From a virus, in IMG/VR virus record IMGVR_UViG_3300034374_006109, positions 1-31,320 of that record: DNA of 31,320 nucleotides; one strand, given 5' to 3'. The notes beneath the pieces were generated by a model that made no database searches, was not told the DNA's origin, and saw nothing but the letters and a program-made list of their open reading frames with translations. Each line of letters begins with the position of its first letter. The first letter of the stretch is position 1. Shown here in pieces: positions 6,709 through 13,821 of this stretch. A program made the translations under genes and the position numbers.

Positions 6709-7818
6709 TTATGCGAAGTTTACTAAGTTTGCTAATACAATAAATGTTGCGCTACCTGTCTTAATTATATTATATGTGTAGACATCATATCCACCAGATC
6801 CACCTTCAGATGGTGCAGAACCACCTAACCATTCTTCAGTAGTTGCACCACCATCAATTGTCAATTGTGCAGAATATCCTGCTGCAGCAGCGGCAGAAAT
6901 AATAACAACTGTAATTGATTCACCAGTGCTCATGGAAGAATCAAGTGATGTTGAACTATCAACTCTTATATTTGGTGTTGATGTTGCAGTTTCTGTTGTT
7001 GTAAACAAATGAACCATACCATCAGCAAGATCAATATTTGTATTAGCACTCAGTTTTCCTGCAGTAATATTTACACCCTCTTTGAGTAATCCAGCAACAT
7101 CAAGATTACCTTGGAATGTAGTTGCACCCAGAATTCCAGAAGCAGAATTAAATGTTAGATTACTTCCAGACTTAGGTGGAAGATTTCCAGTTGCTGCAGT
7201 AGTAAATAATGGAAAACAAGTAGTATCAGAAGATTCATCTGCAACTGTTACGTTAGTTGCAGTAGTTGCAGTAGTTGCAGTGGTAGCAGAATCTACACTG
7301 ACTCCATTAAAATTACTATAACTGACAGATTCAAATATATCTCCTGTAGAAGCACCTGTTGTTAATGTGATGGTGGTACTATTTGTCGTAGCATATTCAG
7401 TACTATCAAGTTTTACACCATTTAAATAAACATCAATAAGAGATGAGTCATATGTAGCAACTGTAAATGCTGTTTGTGCATCTGTTGCAACAACTCTGGT
7501 TACAGTTCTGGTTATTGTGGGAATTGTAATATCAGTAACAGAACCATCATCAGACATTGTAATTCCACTACCAACAAAATTAATTGTTGATGCGGCTGAT
7601 GTGATAGAAGTTCCACCAGATTGAATTCCAATTGAACCACCACCAGAAACGCCAGACAGATTGGATCCATCACCATAAAAAGAAGTGGCAGATACTATTC
7701 CTACAACATTTAATGTTGCAGTTGGTTGGGTAGAACCTATACCAATTCTATTATTGGTAATATCGGATGTAATTAAATTGTTGGAGGTTAGATTTGCCTT
7801 CTGTCTATTCTTTCCCAT
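6709..7818 (-). CDS. Tail fiber-like protein with GDGSNLSG module
   Basis: The protein has 369 residues. Residues 1-60 (MGKNRQKANLTSNNLITSDI, NRIGIGSTQPTATLNVVGIV, SATSFYGDGSNLSGVSGGG) form a module shared with the 76-residue gene and with the 977-residue fiber. Residues about 105-170 (TRTVTRVVATDAQTAFTV, DVYLNGVKLDSTEYA, TITLTTGASTGDIFESVSY) match a second module of the 977-residue fiber (VNRYVATASQTLF, DVYINGTKLDSTEF, TVTLTTGATVDDIVELVAY). A TATTATTAT Thr/Ala run follows, coded by 9-base tandem repeats. The C-terminal half is beta-rich (TITVVIISAAAAAGYSAQ, SATFIVLANLVNFA). These are the features of phage tail fibers. A late box ACTAAATA lies upstream; no good ribosome site is seen. Confidence 0.85.
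   Translation of the reverse strand: MGKNRQKANLTSNNLITSDITNNRIGIGSTQPTATLNVVGIVSATSFYGDGSNLSGVSGGGSIGIQSGGTSITSAASTINFVGSGITMSDDGSVTDITIPTITRTVTRVVATDAQTAFTVATYDSSLIDVYLNGVKLDSTEYATTNSTTITLTTGASTGDIFESVSYSNFNGVSVDSATTATTATTATNVTVADESSDTTCFPLFTTAATGNLPPKSGSNLTFNSASGILGATTFQGNLDVAGLLKEGVNITAGKLSANTNIDLADGMVHLFTTTETATSTPNIRVDSSTSLDSSMSTGESITVVIISAAAAAGYSAQLTIDGGATTEEWLGGSAPSEGGSGGYDVYTYNIIKTGSATFIVLANLVNFA
7255..7281. repeat. Three perfect 9-base tandem repeats inside a fiber gene
   Basis: The plus strand has three exact copies of AGTTGCAGT. They encode an Ala-Thr-Thr run on the minus strand. A 9-base unit keeps the reading frame, so gain or loss of a copy would change length, not frame. Confidence 0.8.
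7664..7690. repeat. 27-base exact repeat, copy 2 (with 5729-5755)
   Basis: This is the second copy of the exact repeat described at 5729-5755, here in the 369-residue fiber gene. Confidence 0.8.
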
Positions 7819-7833
7819 CAGACATTTTTTAGC

Positions 7834-7841
7834 TATTTAGT
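7834..7841 (-). promoter_or_regulatory. Late promoter box ACTAAATA
   Basis: The minus strand reads ACTAAATA 16 bases before the ATG of the 369-residue fiber. Its first base is the last base of the TAA stop of the preceding gene. Confidence 0.45.
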
Positions 7842-8986
7842 TATGATATTCTATATCTAATGATGACGATACCAGATCCACCAGTTCCTCCAGTAGATCC
7901 ATGACCACCTCCTCCTCCACCACCAGTGTTTGCGACTCCGTGGATGGTTGGATCGCTAGAAGGTCGTGATGGTGAAGGAAGATCTACACCATTTCCTCCA
8001 CCACCAAAACCACCACCATTGATTGTGGCCGCGGTGCCGGCTCCCGCACCACCACCTCCAGCAAACCATCTACCTGGTGTTGGTCCAGGTGTTCCATAAT
8101 CAGTGGGAATTCCTGTATCCTGTGACCAAAGAGTTACACCAGGACCTCCATACCTCCAATCAGAGATAGATCCACCTGCTCCTCCAGCACCACCACCACC
8201 GTGTGAGTAAATATCTGCTGGTGGTACATTATTTCCTCCAGGATACCCTTGAACAACTCCTGGAGAATTTGGATTGTACACCGGAGAATCTGGTATGGGA
8301 TTTGCAGTATATCCCGGAGTATTTATTGGACCTCTCTGAATCAAAGCATTACCAGAACTTCCTATAGTGTTAAGTCTACCATTTAATGGATAATATCCAG
8401 ATGGATAAACTGGTGATGGACCAATCCATCCATTACCTCCACCAGAACCACCATCATCTCCCCAATATCCTGGCCAAGTACCATTAGTAGGATGAGCATC
8501 AGCTGCTGATCCTCCTCCTCCACCACCAATTGCGGTTATGGATGAAATACCTGGTCCTACAATTGAACTTGGTTCTCCAGGATTACCCATCCGCTCGATC
8601 GTCCCACCGGGAGCTTGAATGTAACTAGCCGCTCCACCACCGTTGCCAACAATAATAGTATATTCCCCAATAGGAAATGTGTAATTAAAATCTTGGAAAA
8701 CACCTCCAGCACCTCCACCACCACCTCCGTAGTATATGGATGGTGGATAAAACCCACCAGCACCACCAGATCCACCGCCTGCAATTACTGCAACATCAAC
8801 ATTTCCACCCCTGTTTACTGTTAAGACTCCTGGAGATGTAAAAAACAAATATCTATAACCATTCCCTGGTTCGGAAACATTGCTGGTTGAATAAGTTGCT
8901 CCGATTCCAGCAATATTATTGTCTGTTTCTACTTTATCTGAAGAGGATGAACTGTATCCAAATGCAGTACTTTTGATTGGTGACAT
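7841..8986 (-). CDS. Glycine-rich adhesin-like protein
   Basis: The protein has 381 residues. The N-terminal 75 residues (YRYLFFTSPGVLTVNRGG, VDVAVIAGGGSGGAGG) lead into several long Gly clusters (GGGGGGAGG, GGGGGGSAAD, GGGGAGGAGG, GGGGAGAGTA, GGGGGGGHGSTGGTGGSG). It closes with GIVIIRYRIS, the usual ending of phage Gly-rich tail domains. Gly-rich clusters separated by variable loops are the plan of T4-type gp38 adhesins, which fold as layered polyglycine helices with the loops forming the receptor tip. This gene is therefore a strong candidate for a receptor-binding determinant. Loop segments rich in Pro, Tyr and Trp (WIGPSPVYPSGYYPLNG) would be the variable parts. The Gly codons make it locally richer in G+C than its neighbours. 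Confidence 0.85.
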   Translation of the reverse strand: MSPIKSTAFGYSSSSSDKVETDNNIAGIGATYSTSNVSEPGNGYRYLFFTSPGVLTVNRGGNVDVAVIAGGGSGGAGGFYPPSIYYGGGGGGAGGVFQDFNYTFPIGEYTIIVGNGGGAASYIQAPGGTIERMGNPGEPSSIVGPGISSITAIGGGGGGSAADAHPTNGTWPGYWGDDGGSGGGNGWIGPSPVYPSGYYPLNGRLNTIGSSGNALIQRGPINTPGYTANPIPDSPVYNPNSPGVVQGYPGGNNVPPADIYSHGGGGAGGAGGSISDWRYGGPGVTLWSQDTGIPTDYGTPGPTPGRWFAGGGGAGAGTAATINGGGFGGGGNGVDLPSPSRPSSDPTIHGVANTGGGGGGGHGSTGGTGGSGIVIIRYRIS

Positions 8987-8988
8987 AA

Positions 8989-9372
8989 TTAAGCGTCCTT
9001 ATCTCCTAAAATTGTTACTACGATATCATTTGTTGCTCCTGTTGGACCAGCAGATCCTTCATTCAAAACTTGAATGGTATCTCCATTATTTTCTAATGTA
9101 AAGGGATATTGAGGTTCAAAAAATACAGTTTCATCAGGAACTAATGATAATCTTGCAACAGTATTTCCAACAGTTGCTACACCTACACTTCCTCCATTAT
9201 TGGGAACCATATAAACTCTTGCAGTTTGGGAAAGAGTTGTGTCAATACCAACATTATGAACTAAAATACTTCTAATATATGATTTTTTTGATGAGGACAC
9301 CGTATATACTGCTACTGAGCTACCTGCACCCACAACAACTGGAAATCCTAAATTTGACTTAGATAGTGCCAT
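8989..9372 (-). CDS. Small beta-rich virion protein (paralogue of gene at 5239-5613)
   Basis: The protein has 127 residues and a small beta-sandwich pattern: SKKSYIRSILVHNVGIDT, ARVYMVPNNGGSVGVATV, SLVPDETVFFEPQYPF, TLENNGDTIQVLNEG, NDIVVTILGDKD. The 'YIRSILVHN ... DETVFFE ... NGDTIQV' pattern is one I associate with small fiber- or neck-associated proteins of marine phages. It ends two bases before the Gly-rich adhesin gene, and an upstream CATAAATA box overlaps the stop of the 977-residue gene, so it may head a short adhesin operon. The function is unknown; its neighbours suggest it decorates or anchors the adhesin. Confidence 0.8.
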   Translation of the reverse strand: MALSKSNLGFPVVVGAGSSVAVYTVSSSKKSYIRSILVHNVGIDTTLSQTARVYMVPNNGGSVGVATVGNTVARLSLVPDETVFFEPQYPFTLENNGDTIQVLNEGSAGPTGATNDIVVTILGDKDA

Positions 9373-9396
9373 TGTATGATTTTATGATTTTATTTG

Positions 9397-9404
9397 TATT
9401 TATG
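9397..9404 (-). promoter_or_regulatory. Late promoter box CATAAATA
   Basis: The minus strand reads CATAAATA 24 bases before the ATG of the 127-residue gene. The TAA inside it is the stop codon of the 977-residue fiber. Confidence 0.5.
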
Positions 9405-12333
9405 AGAATAACATTGATTCAAGAATATCAGCACCTGCAGAAACTCCTGTCAAATTAGAACCATCACCAGAAAATGATGTTGCACTGATAATGCCAGAAG
9501 ATCTTATATCGCCCAAAACATCCAACTCGTAGGTGCTATTTGCTGTAGTTCCAATACCAACACTACTTGTGGTATTGATGCCAACTGCATCATCTACCCA
9601 AGGATTATAGACAGAAGTTATATTAACATCAGTGTATGCAACCAGTTCAACAATATCGTCAACAGTTGCACCTGTTGTTAATGTGACAGTAGTTCCATTG
9701 GTTGCAGTAAATTCAGTGCTGTCGAGTTTAGTACCATTGATATAAACATCAACATAACCAACATTATAAGATATAGATCCTGATGATGGGAATAATGTTT
9801 GACTTGCAGTTGCAACATATCGGTTTACTGATCTGGTTGTTGTTCCACCACCTCCTGATGATGCAAAAGTTACACTATCTCCACCAGCATTAGTAGTGAT
9901 AGTCATATTACTACCAGCAACTAATGTCAAAGTATCAGTTGCACTATCAGCAACTACATCACTTTGACCAGCAACAGAAATAGTTTTGAATGCTTCAGTA
10001 GCACCTCCTCCAGATCCAGAGGTAGCAACAGTAGAGATTCCCGTAATTCTTCCATTAGAATCAACTACAATAACTGGTGTTGCACTAGCAGATCCATAAG
10101 TTGCGGCAGAAGCACCAGTTAATCCAGTAAGACTAGAACCATCACCTGAAGGTGTCAAGTAATCAGTTCCTGCTGTCGCAGCAGAAATGTTTCCCCCACC
10201 ATCTGCCTTAACAATACCACTTATGGCCCCAACAACAGGATCTGTTTCTGTATAAGAAGTAAGATAAGTATTTCCATCAACAGACCCATCTGCCTTTAAG
10301 AACTGAGATGATGTTCCAGTGGTAGTTGAAAATCCAGTGGCAGTTACAATACCAGTAATATTTGCACCATTTAGGCCATCAATCTGATATGGAGTATCTA
10401 CCTTATTTGAATTTACTTGAACAGCATTACCCATGTAGGCATGAACACTACACTGATAATGAAGAATAGTCGGAGTAGTGTCGGTTACGACAATTTCAGT
10501 ATATGTTGATGTTGAGGTAACATTTGTGGTGTATTGAGTTGTTCTATCTGCTTCAAGATAGAATCTGAATGGGTGACTAGACATGTCACCAGAACTCAGA
10601 GTAAATCTATAAGTTCTACCAGGAGTAAATGTAAGGAATGGAGATTCTACCCCATCAATTACATAACCATTACTGCTACCCGAACCATTATATCTGTGTG
10701 CTGCAGTCTTAGTAGCAACTGTTACTGCATAGTTAACTGTAGTTCCATGTGGTGCTTGAAGATAATCAAAACCTTTAAGTGCAGTTGTAGTTACAACACC
10801 AGAAGAAACATTAATACCACCAGAAGAAACATTGATACCACCAGTATTAACTATAATTCCACTTCTTGCTGTTATTAGACCAATAGAATCAATATTGGTT
10901 ACATCTTCATAGGTAAGAGTTCCGCCAATAGTAACATTACCACTAAAAGTTGCTATACCAGTAATATTAATATTACCAGTCCCAGTAATATCATTAGAGT
11001 TAAGATCTAAATCTCCACCAAGTTGTGGGGTTGTATCCTGAGAAATATCTGTTAGATAATCTGTTCCTGCTGTTGCTGCAGAAATGGTTGTGCCATTAGA
11101 CTTAACAATTCCATTGATAGCAGCAACTACAGGATCAGTTTCTGTATAAGAAGTTAAATATGTAGAACTATCAACGGAACCATCTGCTTTTAAGAACTGT
11201 GATGATGTTCCACCAGATTTTACAAATGATGTTGCAGTTAGTATTCCGGAAACAATAACTCCTGATGATGTTGTATAGAATTTTAAACTATTATCATAAT
11301 GCAGATGAACACCACCATCATGATAAATGACAATACCATTCTCATTATCATGAGGTCTGAGGTAAATATCACCACCTACATCAGCAGCAACATTAGTGCG
11401 AATATAAAGATTTCCCGTGTCATTGTCTAAGTAACTACTAGTTCCGTTATGATAAATTGATAAGTCTGTTCCCGCACCAAAAGTTAATCTATCATCAGAA
11501 GCAGAAGCACTATCTCCAAAGTTAATATTTTTTGCATTTACATCTAAGTTACCACCAAGTTGTGGTGTAGTATCTTCTACAACATTAGAAATTCCAGTAG
11601 AAGTAAAAGTTATTGCTTTGGAGAATGTAGTTCCAATGCCAACAGATGCAACTGCTTTGGTTGTTATTGCAATACCTGGTCCAGCAATAAACTCAATAGG
11701 TTCTTCACCTGTTGCTTTGAGTGTATCTTGGCCATTAACATACCAGGGATTAAAAGTAGAACCTAAATCAACAAATGCAGTTCCACTACCCTCATCAGAT
11801 ACATTAAATCCAGCTCCATTATTAAATTGAATCTCACTTACATTACTGACAGTTACATTAGTAGCACCACCCTGACTTGCAACTTCCTTAACCGTTAAAG
11901 CAGAACCACCACCTCCAGAAGTAGCAACGGTAGAGATTCCAGTAATTCTTCCACCAGAATCTACAGTAATAACTGGTGTTACGCTAGAACCACCATAAGT
12001 TGCGGCAGAAGCACCAGTAAGTCCAGTTAAATTTGCACCTGAACCAGCAAAAGAAGTAGCAGTTACTGTTCCATCAACATCCAGTTTTGTGGTTGGTAAT
12101 GTAGAGCCAATACCAACATTGCCCTCAGTAAAGTATGCGTTATATGTATCTGTTCCAGCACCAACTCTAAATGGGTTGATAGCAATAACTGTGGTTCCAA
12201 TACCTACATTTTTGGATGCGTAGAGATATCCATCATAGGTATTAAGAGCTATCTCACCCAAAGGAACCTGGTCTGGTGTAGGAATCTTTCCCTCTACAGA
12301 AGACCTTTTCAGTCTAATTTTTGGATCTGCCAT
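9400..12333 (-). CDS. Long tail fiber with embedded cupredoxin-like domain
   Basis: The protein has 977 residues. The N-terminus (KIRLKRSSVEGKIPTPDQVP, LGEIALNTYDGYLYASKNVG) is the conserved virion-attachment head of marine phage fibers. Repeated modules follow: ATSFAGSGANLTGLTG, VTPVITVDSGGRITGISTVA (two copies), SSQFLKADGSVD..TYLTSYTETDPVV (two copies), DTTPQLGG.LD (two copies), and a terminal ATSFSGDGSNLTGVS. Residues about 540-645 look like a cupredoxin: FTPGRTYRFTLSSG, then HPFRFY with His587, then HYQCSVHAYMGN with Cys628, His631 and Met634. The Cys-x2-His-x2-Met spacing is that of amicyanin. Residues about 830-905 repeat the INGTKLDSTEF module of the 369-residue fiber. The role is probably host recognition; copper binding is inferred only. 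A GAGGG lies just before the ATG, and the leader holds two palindromes. Confidence 0.9.
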   Translation of the reverse strand: MADPKIRLKRSSVEGKIPTPDQVPLGEIALNTYDGYLYASKNVGIGTTVIAINPFRVGAGTDTYNAYFTEGNVGIGSTLPTTKLDVDGTVTATSFAGSGANLTGLTGASAATYGGSSVTPVITVDSGGRITGISTVATSGGGGSALTVKEVASQGGATNVTVSNVSEIQFNNGAGFNVSDEGSGTAFVDLGSTFNPWYVNGQDTLKATGEEPIEFIAGPGIAITTKAVASVGIGTTFSKAITFTSTGISNVVEDTTPQLGGNLDVNAKNINFGDSASASDDRLTFGAGTDLSIYHNGTSSYLDNDTGNLYIRTNVAADVGGDIYLRPHDNENGIVIYHDGGVHLHYDNSLKFYTTSSGVIVSGILTATSFVKSGGTSSQFLKADGSVDSSTYLTSYTETDPVVAAINGIVKSNGTTISAATAGTDYLTDISQDTTPQLGGDLDLNSNDITGTGNINITGIATFSGNVTIGGTLTYEDVTNIDSIGLITARSGIIVNTGGINVSSGGINVSSGVVTTTALKGFDYLQAPHGTTVNYAVTVATKTAAHRYNGSGSSNGYVIDGVESPFLTFTPGRTYRFTLSSGDMSSHPFRFYLEADRTTQYTTNVTSTSTYTEIVVTDTTPTILHYQCSVHAYMGNAVQVNSNKVDTPYQIDGLNGANITGIVTATGFSTTTGTSSQFLKADGSVDGNTYLTSYTETDPVVGAISGIVKADGGGNISAATAGTDYLTPSGDGSSLTGLTGASAATYGSASATPVIVVDSNGRITGISTVATSGSGGGATEAFKTISVAGQSDVVADSATDTLTLVAGSNMTITTNAGGDSVTFASSGGGGTTTRSVNRYVATASQTLFPSSGSISYNVGYVDVYINGTKLDSTEFTATNGTTVTLTTGATVDDIVELVAYTDVNITSVYNPWVDDAVGINTTSSVGIGTTANSTYELDVLGDIRSSGIISATSFSGDGSNLTGVSAGADILESMLFS
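10021..10130. repeat. Internal repeat A of long fiber (with 11920-12029)
   Basis: About 110 bases are similar to 11920-12029. They encode the TPVIxVDSxGRITGISTVATSG module twice in the same fiber gene. Confidence 0.7.
10207..10316. repeat. Internal repeat B of long fiber (with 11101-11210)
   Basis: About 110 bases are similar to 11101-11210. They encode the SSQFLKADGSVDxxTYLTSY and TETDPVV module twice. Repeats A and B flank the cupredoxin-like segment in the gene. Confidence 0.7.
10799..10840. repeat. Two 21-base tandem repeats in the long fiber
   Basis: Units 10799-10819 and 10820-10840 differ at one base. They encode GGINVSS twice, with a partial third unit after. The repeat keeps the reading frame. 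Confidence 0.8.
11101..11210. repeat. Internal repeat B, second copy
   Basis: This is the partner of 10207-10316, upstream of the cupredoxin-like segment in the reading direction. Confidence 0.7.
11920..12029. repeat. Internal repeat A, second copy
   Basis: This is the partner of 10021-10130, near the 5' end of the fiber gene. Confidence 0.7.
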
Positions 12334-12345
12334 CTATCCCTCAGT

Positions 12346-12357
12346 TGGTATATACCA
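12346..12357 (-). promoter_or_regulatory. 12-base palindrome in fiber leader
   Basis: TGGTATATACCA is a perfect palindrome 13 bases before the ATG of the 977-residue fiber, between the 18-base palindrome and the ribosome binding site. Confidence 0.55.
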
Positions 12358-12360
12358 TTT

Positions 12361-12378
12361 TCCTAGTATATACTAGGA
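12361..12378 (-). promoter_or_regulatory. 18-base perfect palindrome in fiber leader
   Basis: TCCTAGTATATACTAGGA reads the same on both strands. As RNA it could fold to a 7-base-pair stem with a 4-base loop. It would begin a few bases after the start predicted from the late box at 12389-12396. Confidence 0.6.
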
Positions 12379-12388
12379 GTGTTAAAGA

Positions 12389-12396
12389 TATTTATT
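12389..12396 (-). promoter_or_regulatory. Late promoter box AATAAATA
   Basis: The minus strand reads AATAAATA 55 bases before the ATG of the 977-residue fiber. Its first two bases are the end of the TAA stop of the 62-residue gene. Confidence 0.5.
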
Positions 12397-12583
12397 AAAA
12401 CTCTTCAGTAGATTTTGTAGACCTTTTTGGTTTCTTTTCTAACTCTGATATCTTTTGATTCAATAATTCTATAGTTTGTCTATATTTTAATTCTCTTGCT
12501 TCTAATGCAATATTTTGATTCATAAAATCAAAAAGTTTGCTTTGATATACTGAAATCAAATTCTTATAATCTTGTTCTTCCAT
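12395..12583 (-). CDS. Small coiled-coil protein
   Basis: The protein has 62 residues and is charged, with heptad-like spacing of hydrophobic residues (YKNLISVYQSKLFDFMNQNI, ELKYRQTIELLNQKISELE) and a basic tail (KKPKRSTKSTEEF). It is probably a single helix or coiled-coil. Small helical proteins of this size are common between fiber genes in marine T4-like phages. The ATG directly follows a run of seven U in the transcript and has no clear Shine-Dalgarno site. Its placement between two long fibers suggests a chaperone or structural helper. The function is not known. Confidence 0.7.
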   Translation of the reverse strand: MEEQDYKNLISVYQSKLFDFMNQNIALEARELKYRQTIELLNQKISELEKKPKRSTKSTEEF

Positions 12584-12610
12584 AAAAAAAGAGGGAAAAT
12601 AAACTCCCTC
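12584..12610 (-). terminator. Intrinsic terminator
   Basis: On the minus strand, GAGGGA, an 8-base loop, TCCCTC and then seven T form a classic stem plus U tract. The stem arms are 12605-12610 and 12591-12596; the T run is 12584-12590. It lies after the 386-residue gene and runs directly into the ATG of the 62-residue gene. Confidence 0.65.
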
Positions 12611-12618
12611 TATTTAGA
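12611..12618 (-). promoter_or_regulatory. Late promoter box TCTAAATA abutting the terminator stem
   Basis: The minus strand reads TCTAAATA immediately before the first terminator arm. T4 late start sites lie about 6 bases after the box, so transcripts from here would begin near the end of the first arm and could not form the stem. Confidence 0.45.
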
Positions 12619-12632
12619 TTATGTTGTTAATA

Positions 12633-13793
12633 TCAGAATGATCCGCCGTCTATCGTTGCATTAGTAATAACTACTTCTCCACCACTACAACCAATAACTT
12701 CAACTGTAGAACCACATCCACTAACATATAATGAAGCAACTTCTAATGCACCACCAGTATTATTGGTTAGAACACCAGAAGATTCAGATACATCTTGTGA
12801 AACAACAATTCTCGAAGTGCTATCATCCCAATATACTGCTGCCTTTTTAGGAGAACCAGAATAGTAGTTAAACAGAACACCAATGTCTTTGTCCAGATCA
12901 GAAGAAGGGGCCGATCCATCAACAAATCCCAAGTCAAGCAGTTGATCCTCAATAGTAGTTGTTGATGTATTGACCTGCGTGGTAGAACCGTTGACATATA
13001 GATTACCAGAAACCGTCAGATTGTTGGAAACGGTAACATCATTTGGAAGTCCAATCGTAATGGTTTGGTTTGATGCTGAAGTTTCAATTTCGTTTGCAGT
13101 GCCAGCAATCGTAAGTGATTGTGAATCTAAATCAACTGCACCAGTGCCCGAATCTCCAGCAACATCAAGGTCTTGTGATGTTATATTACTATCAACATAG
13201 TCTTTAACTGCTGCTGATGTTGGAAGAGTAGTATCGTTATCATTAGAACCAATACCGTCTGCTTCAGTTACAAGAGTTGCTGCAGCAATTTGAGCAGTTG
13301 TAACATCACTCGCAGTAATGGTAATAGTATTATCAGTTACCGCAGTGTCAATACCATCACCACCAGTAAATGTTAAAGTATCTGATAAAAGAGAAACAGT
13401 ATCATTGGATCCACTGTCTGCTGCTATTGTCAGTGTTGCTACAGCATCAATGAATGATAAAGTTCCAGATCCATTCGTTGCAAGAACCTGATTATTAGTT
13501 CCATCAGTTCCAGGCATTGTATATGTAACAATACCAGCAAGACTATCTGGCGCCTTGAGAGTTATAAAATCACTACCATTATCAGTTCCTTCTACAAGGT
13601 TAACACCACTACCAACTGTAGAGGAATTTACAGACCAATACCTTCCAGACCCAACAAATTTGTTATTCGCAAGAACTTCGTCAAGACCAACATAAAGGTC
13701 ATAACTATCTGTAGTAAATCCAGGTTCACCTGCTTTAAGAGCCGGTAAATTTGCTAAAAGACCTCTTTTAAACTGAAGAGTTGGTGCTGCCAT
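12633..13793 (-). CDS. Fiber-like virion protein with RGLLANLPALKAGEPGF head
   Basis: The protein has 386 residues. The N-terminal head (LQFKRGLLANLPALKAGEPG, FTTDSYDLYVGLDEVLANN) is a widely shared marine-phage structural motif, equivalent to the RLKRS head of the 977-residue fiber. Repeated beta segments follow (FITLKAPDSLAGIVTYTMPG, TLTIAADSGSNDTVSLLSD), then NNLTVSGNLYVNGSTTQVNT, IEDQLLDLGFVDGSAPSSDL and GVLFNYYSGSPKKAAVYWDD, a module I know from cyanophage structural proteins. The C-terminus is ATIDGGSF, and the same GGSF-type ending closes the next two upstream genes. A late box and a palindrome sit in its leader. The protein is probably a fiber or decoration protein; its exact location in the particle is not known. 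Confidence 0.85.
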   Translation of the reverse strand: MAAPTLQFKRGLLANLPALKAGEPGFTTDSYDLYVGLDEVLANNKFVGSGRYWSVNSSTVGSGVNLVEGTDNGSDFITLKAPDSLAGIVTYTMPGTDGTNNQVLATNGSGTLSFIDAVATLTIAADSGSNDTVSLLSDTLTFTGGDGIDTAVTDNTITITASDVTTAQIAAATLVTEADGIGSNDNDTTLPTSAAVKDYVDSNITSQDLDVAGDSGTGAVDLDSQSLTIAGTANEIETSASNQTITIGLPNDVTVSNNLTVSGNLYVNGSTTQVNTSTTTIEDQLLDLGFVDGSAPSSDLDKDIGVLFNYYSGSPKKAAVYWDDSTSRIVVSQDVSESSGVLTNNTGGALEVASLYVSGCGSTVEVIGCSGGEVVITNATIDGGSF

Positions 13794-13802
13794 TTTATTA
13801 GT

Positions 13803-13820
13803 TTATACTGTCCAGTATAA
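13803..13820 (-). promoter_or_regulatory. Inverted repeat at fiber promoter
   Basis: TTATACTG, a 2-base spacer and CAGTATAA form a perfect 8-base-arm inverted repeat, one base downstream of the late box at 13822-13829. It would lie across the expected start of transcription. Confidence 0.5.
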
Positions 13821-13821
13821 C

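Noticed and set aside
7255-7281. Tandem repeat as a phase-variation switch
   Set aside because: The unit is 9 bases, so copy changes keep the frame and cannot turn the gene off.
7880-8800. Repetitive CCACC-rich stretches that could suggest a repeat array
   Set aside because: They are in-frame Gly codons of the adhesin, with irregular spacing and no direct-repeat/spacer structure.
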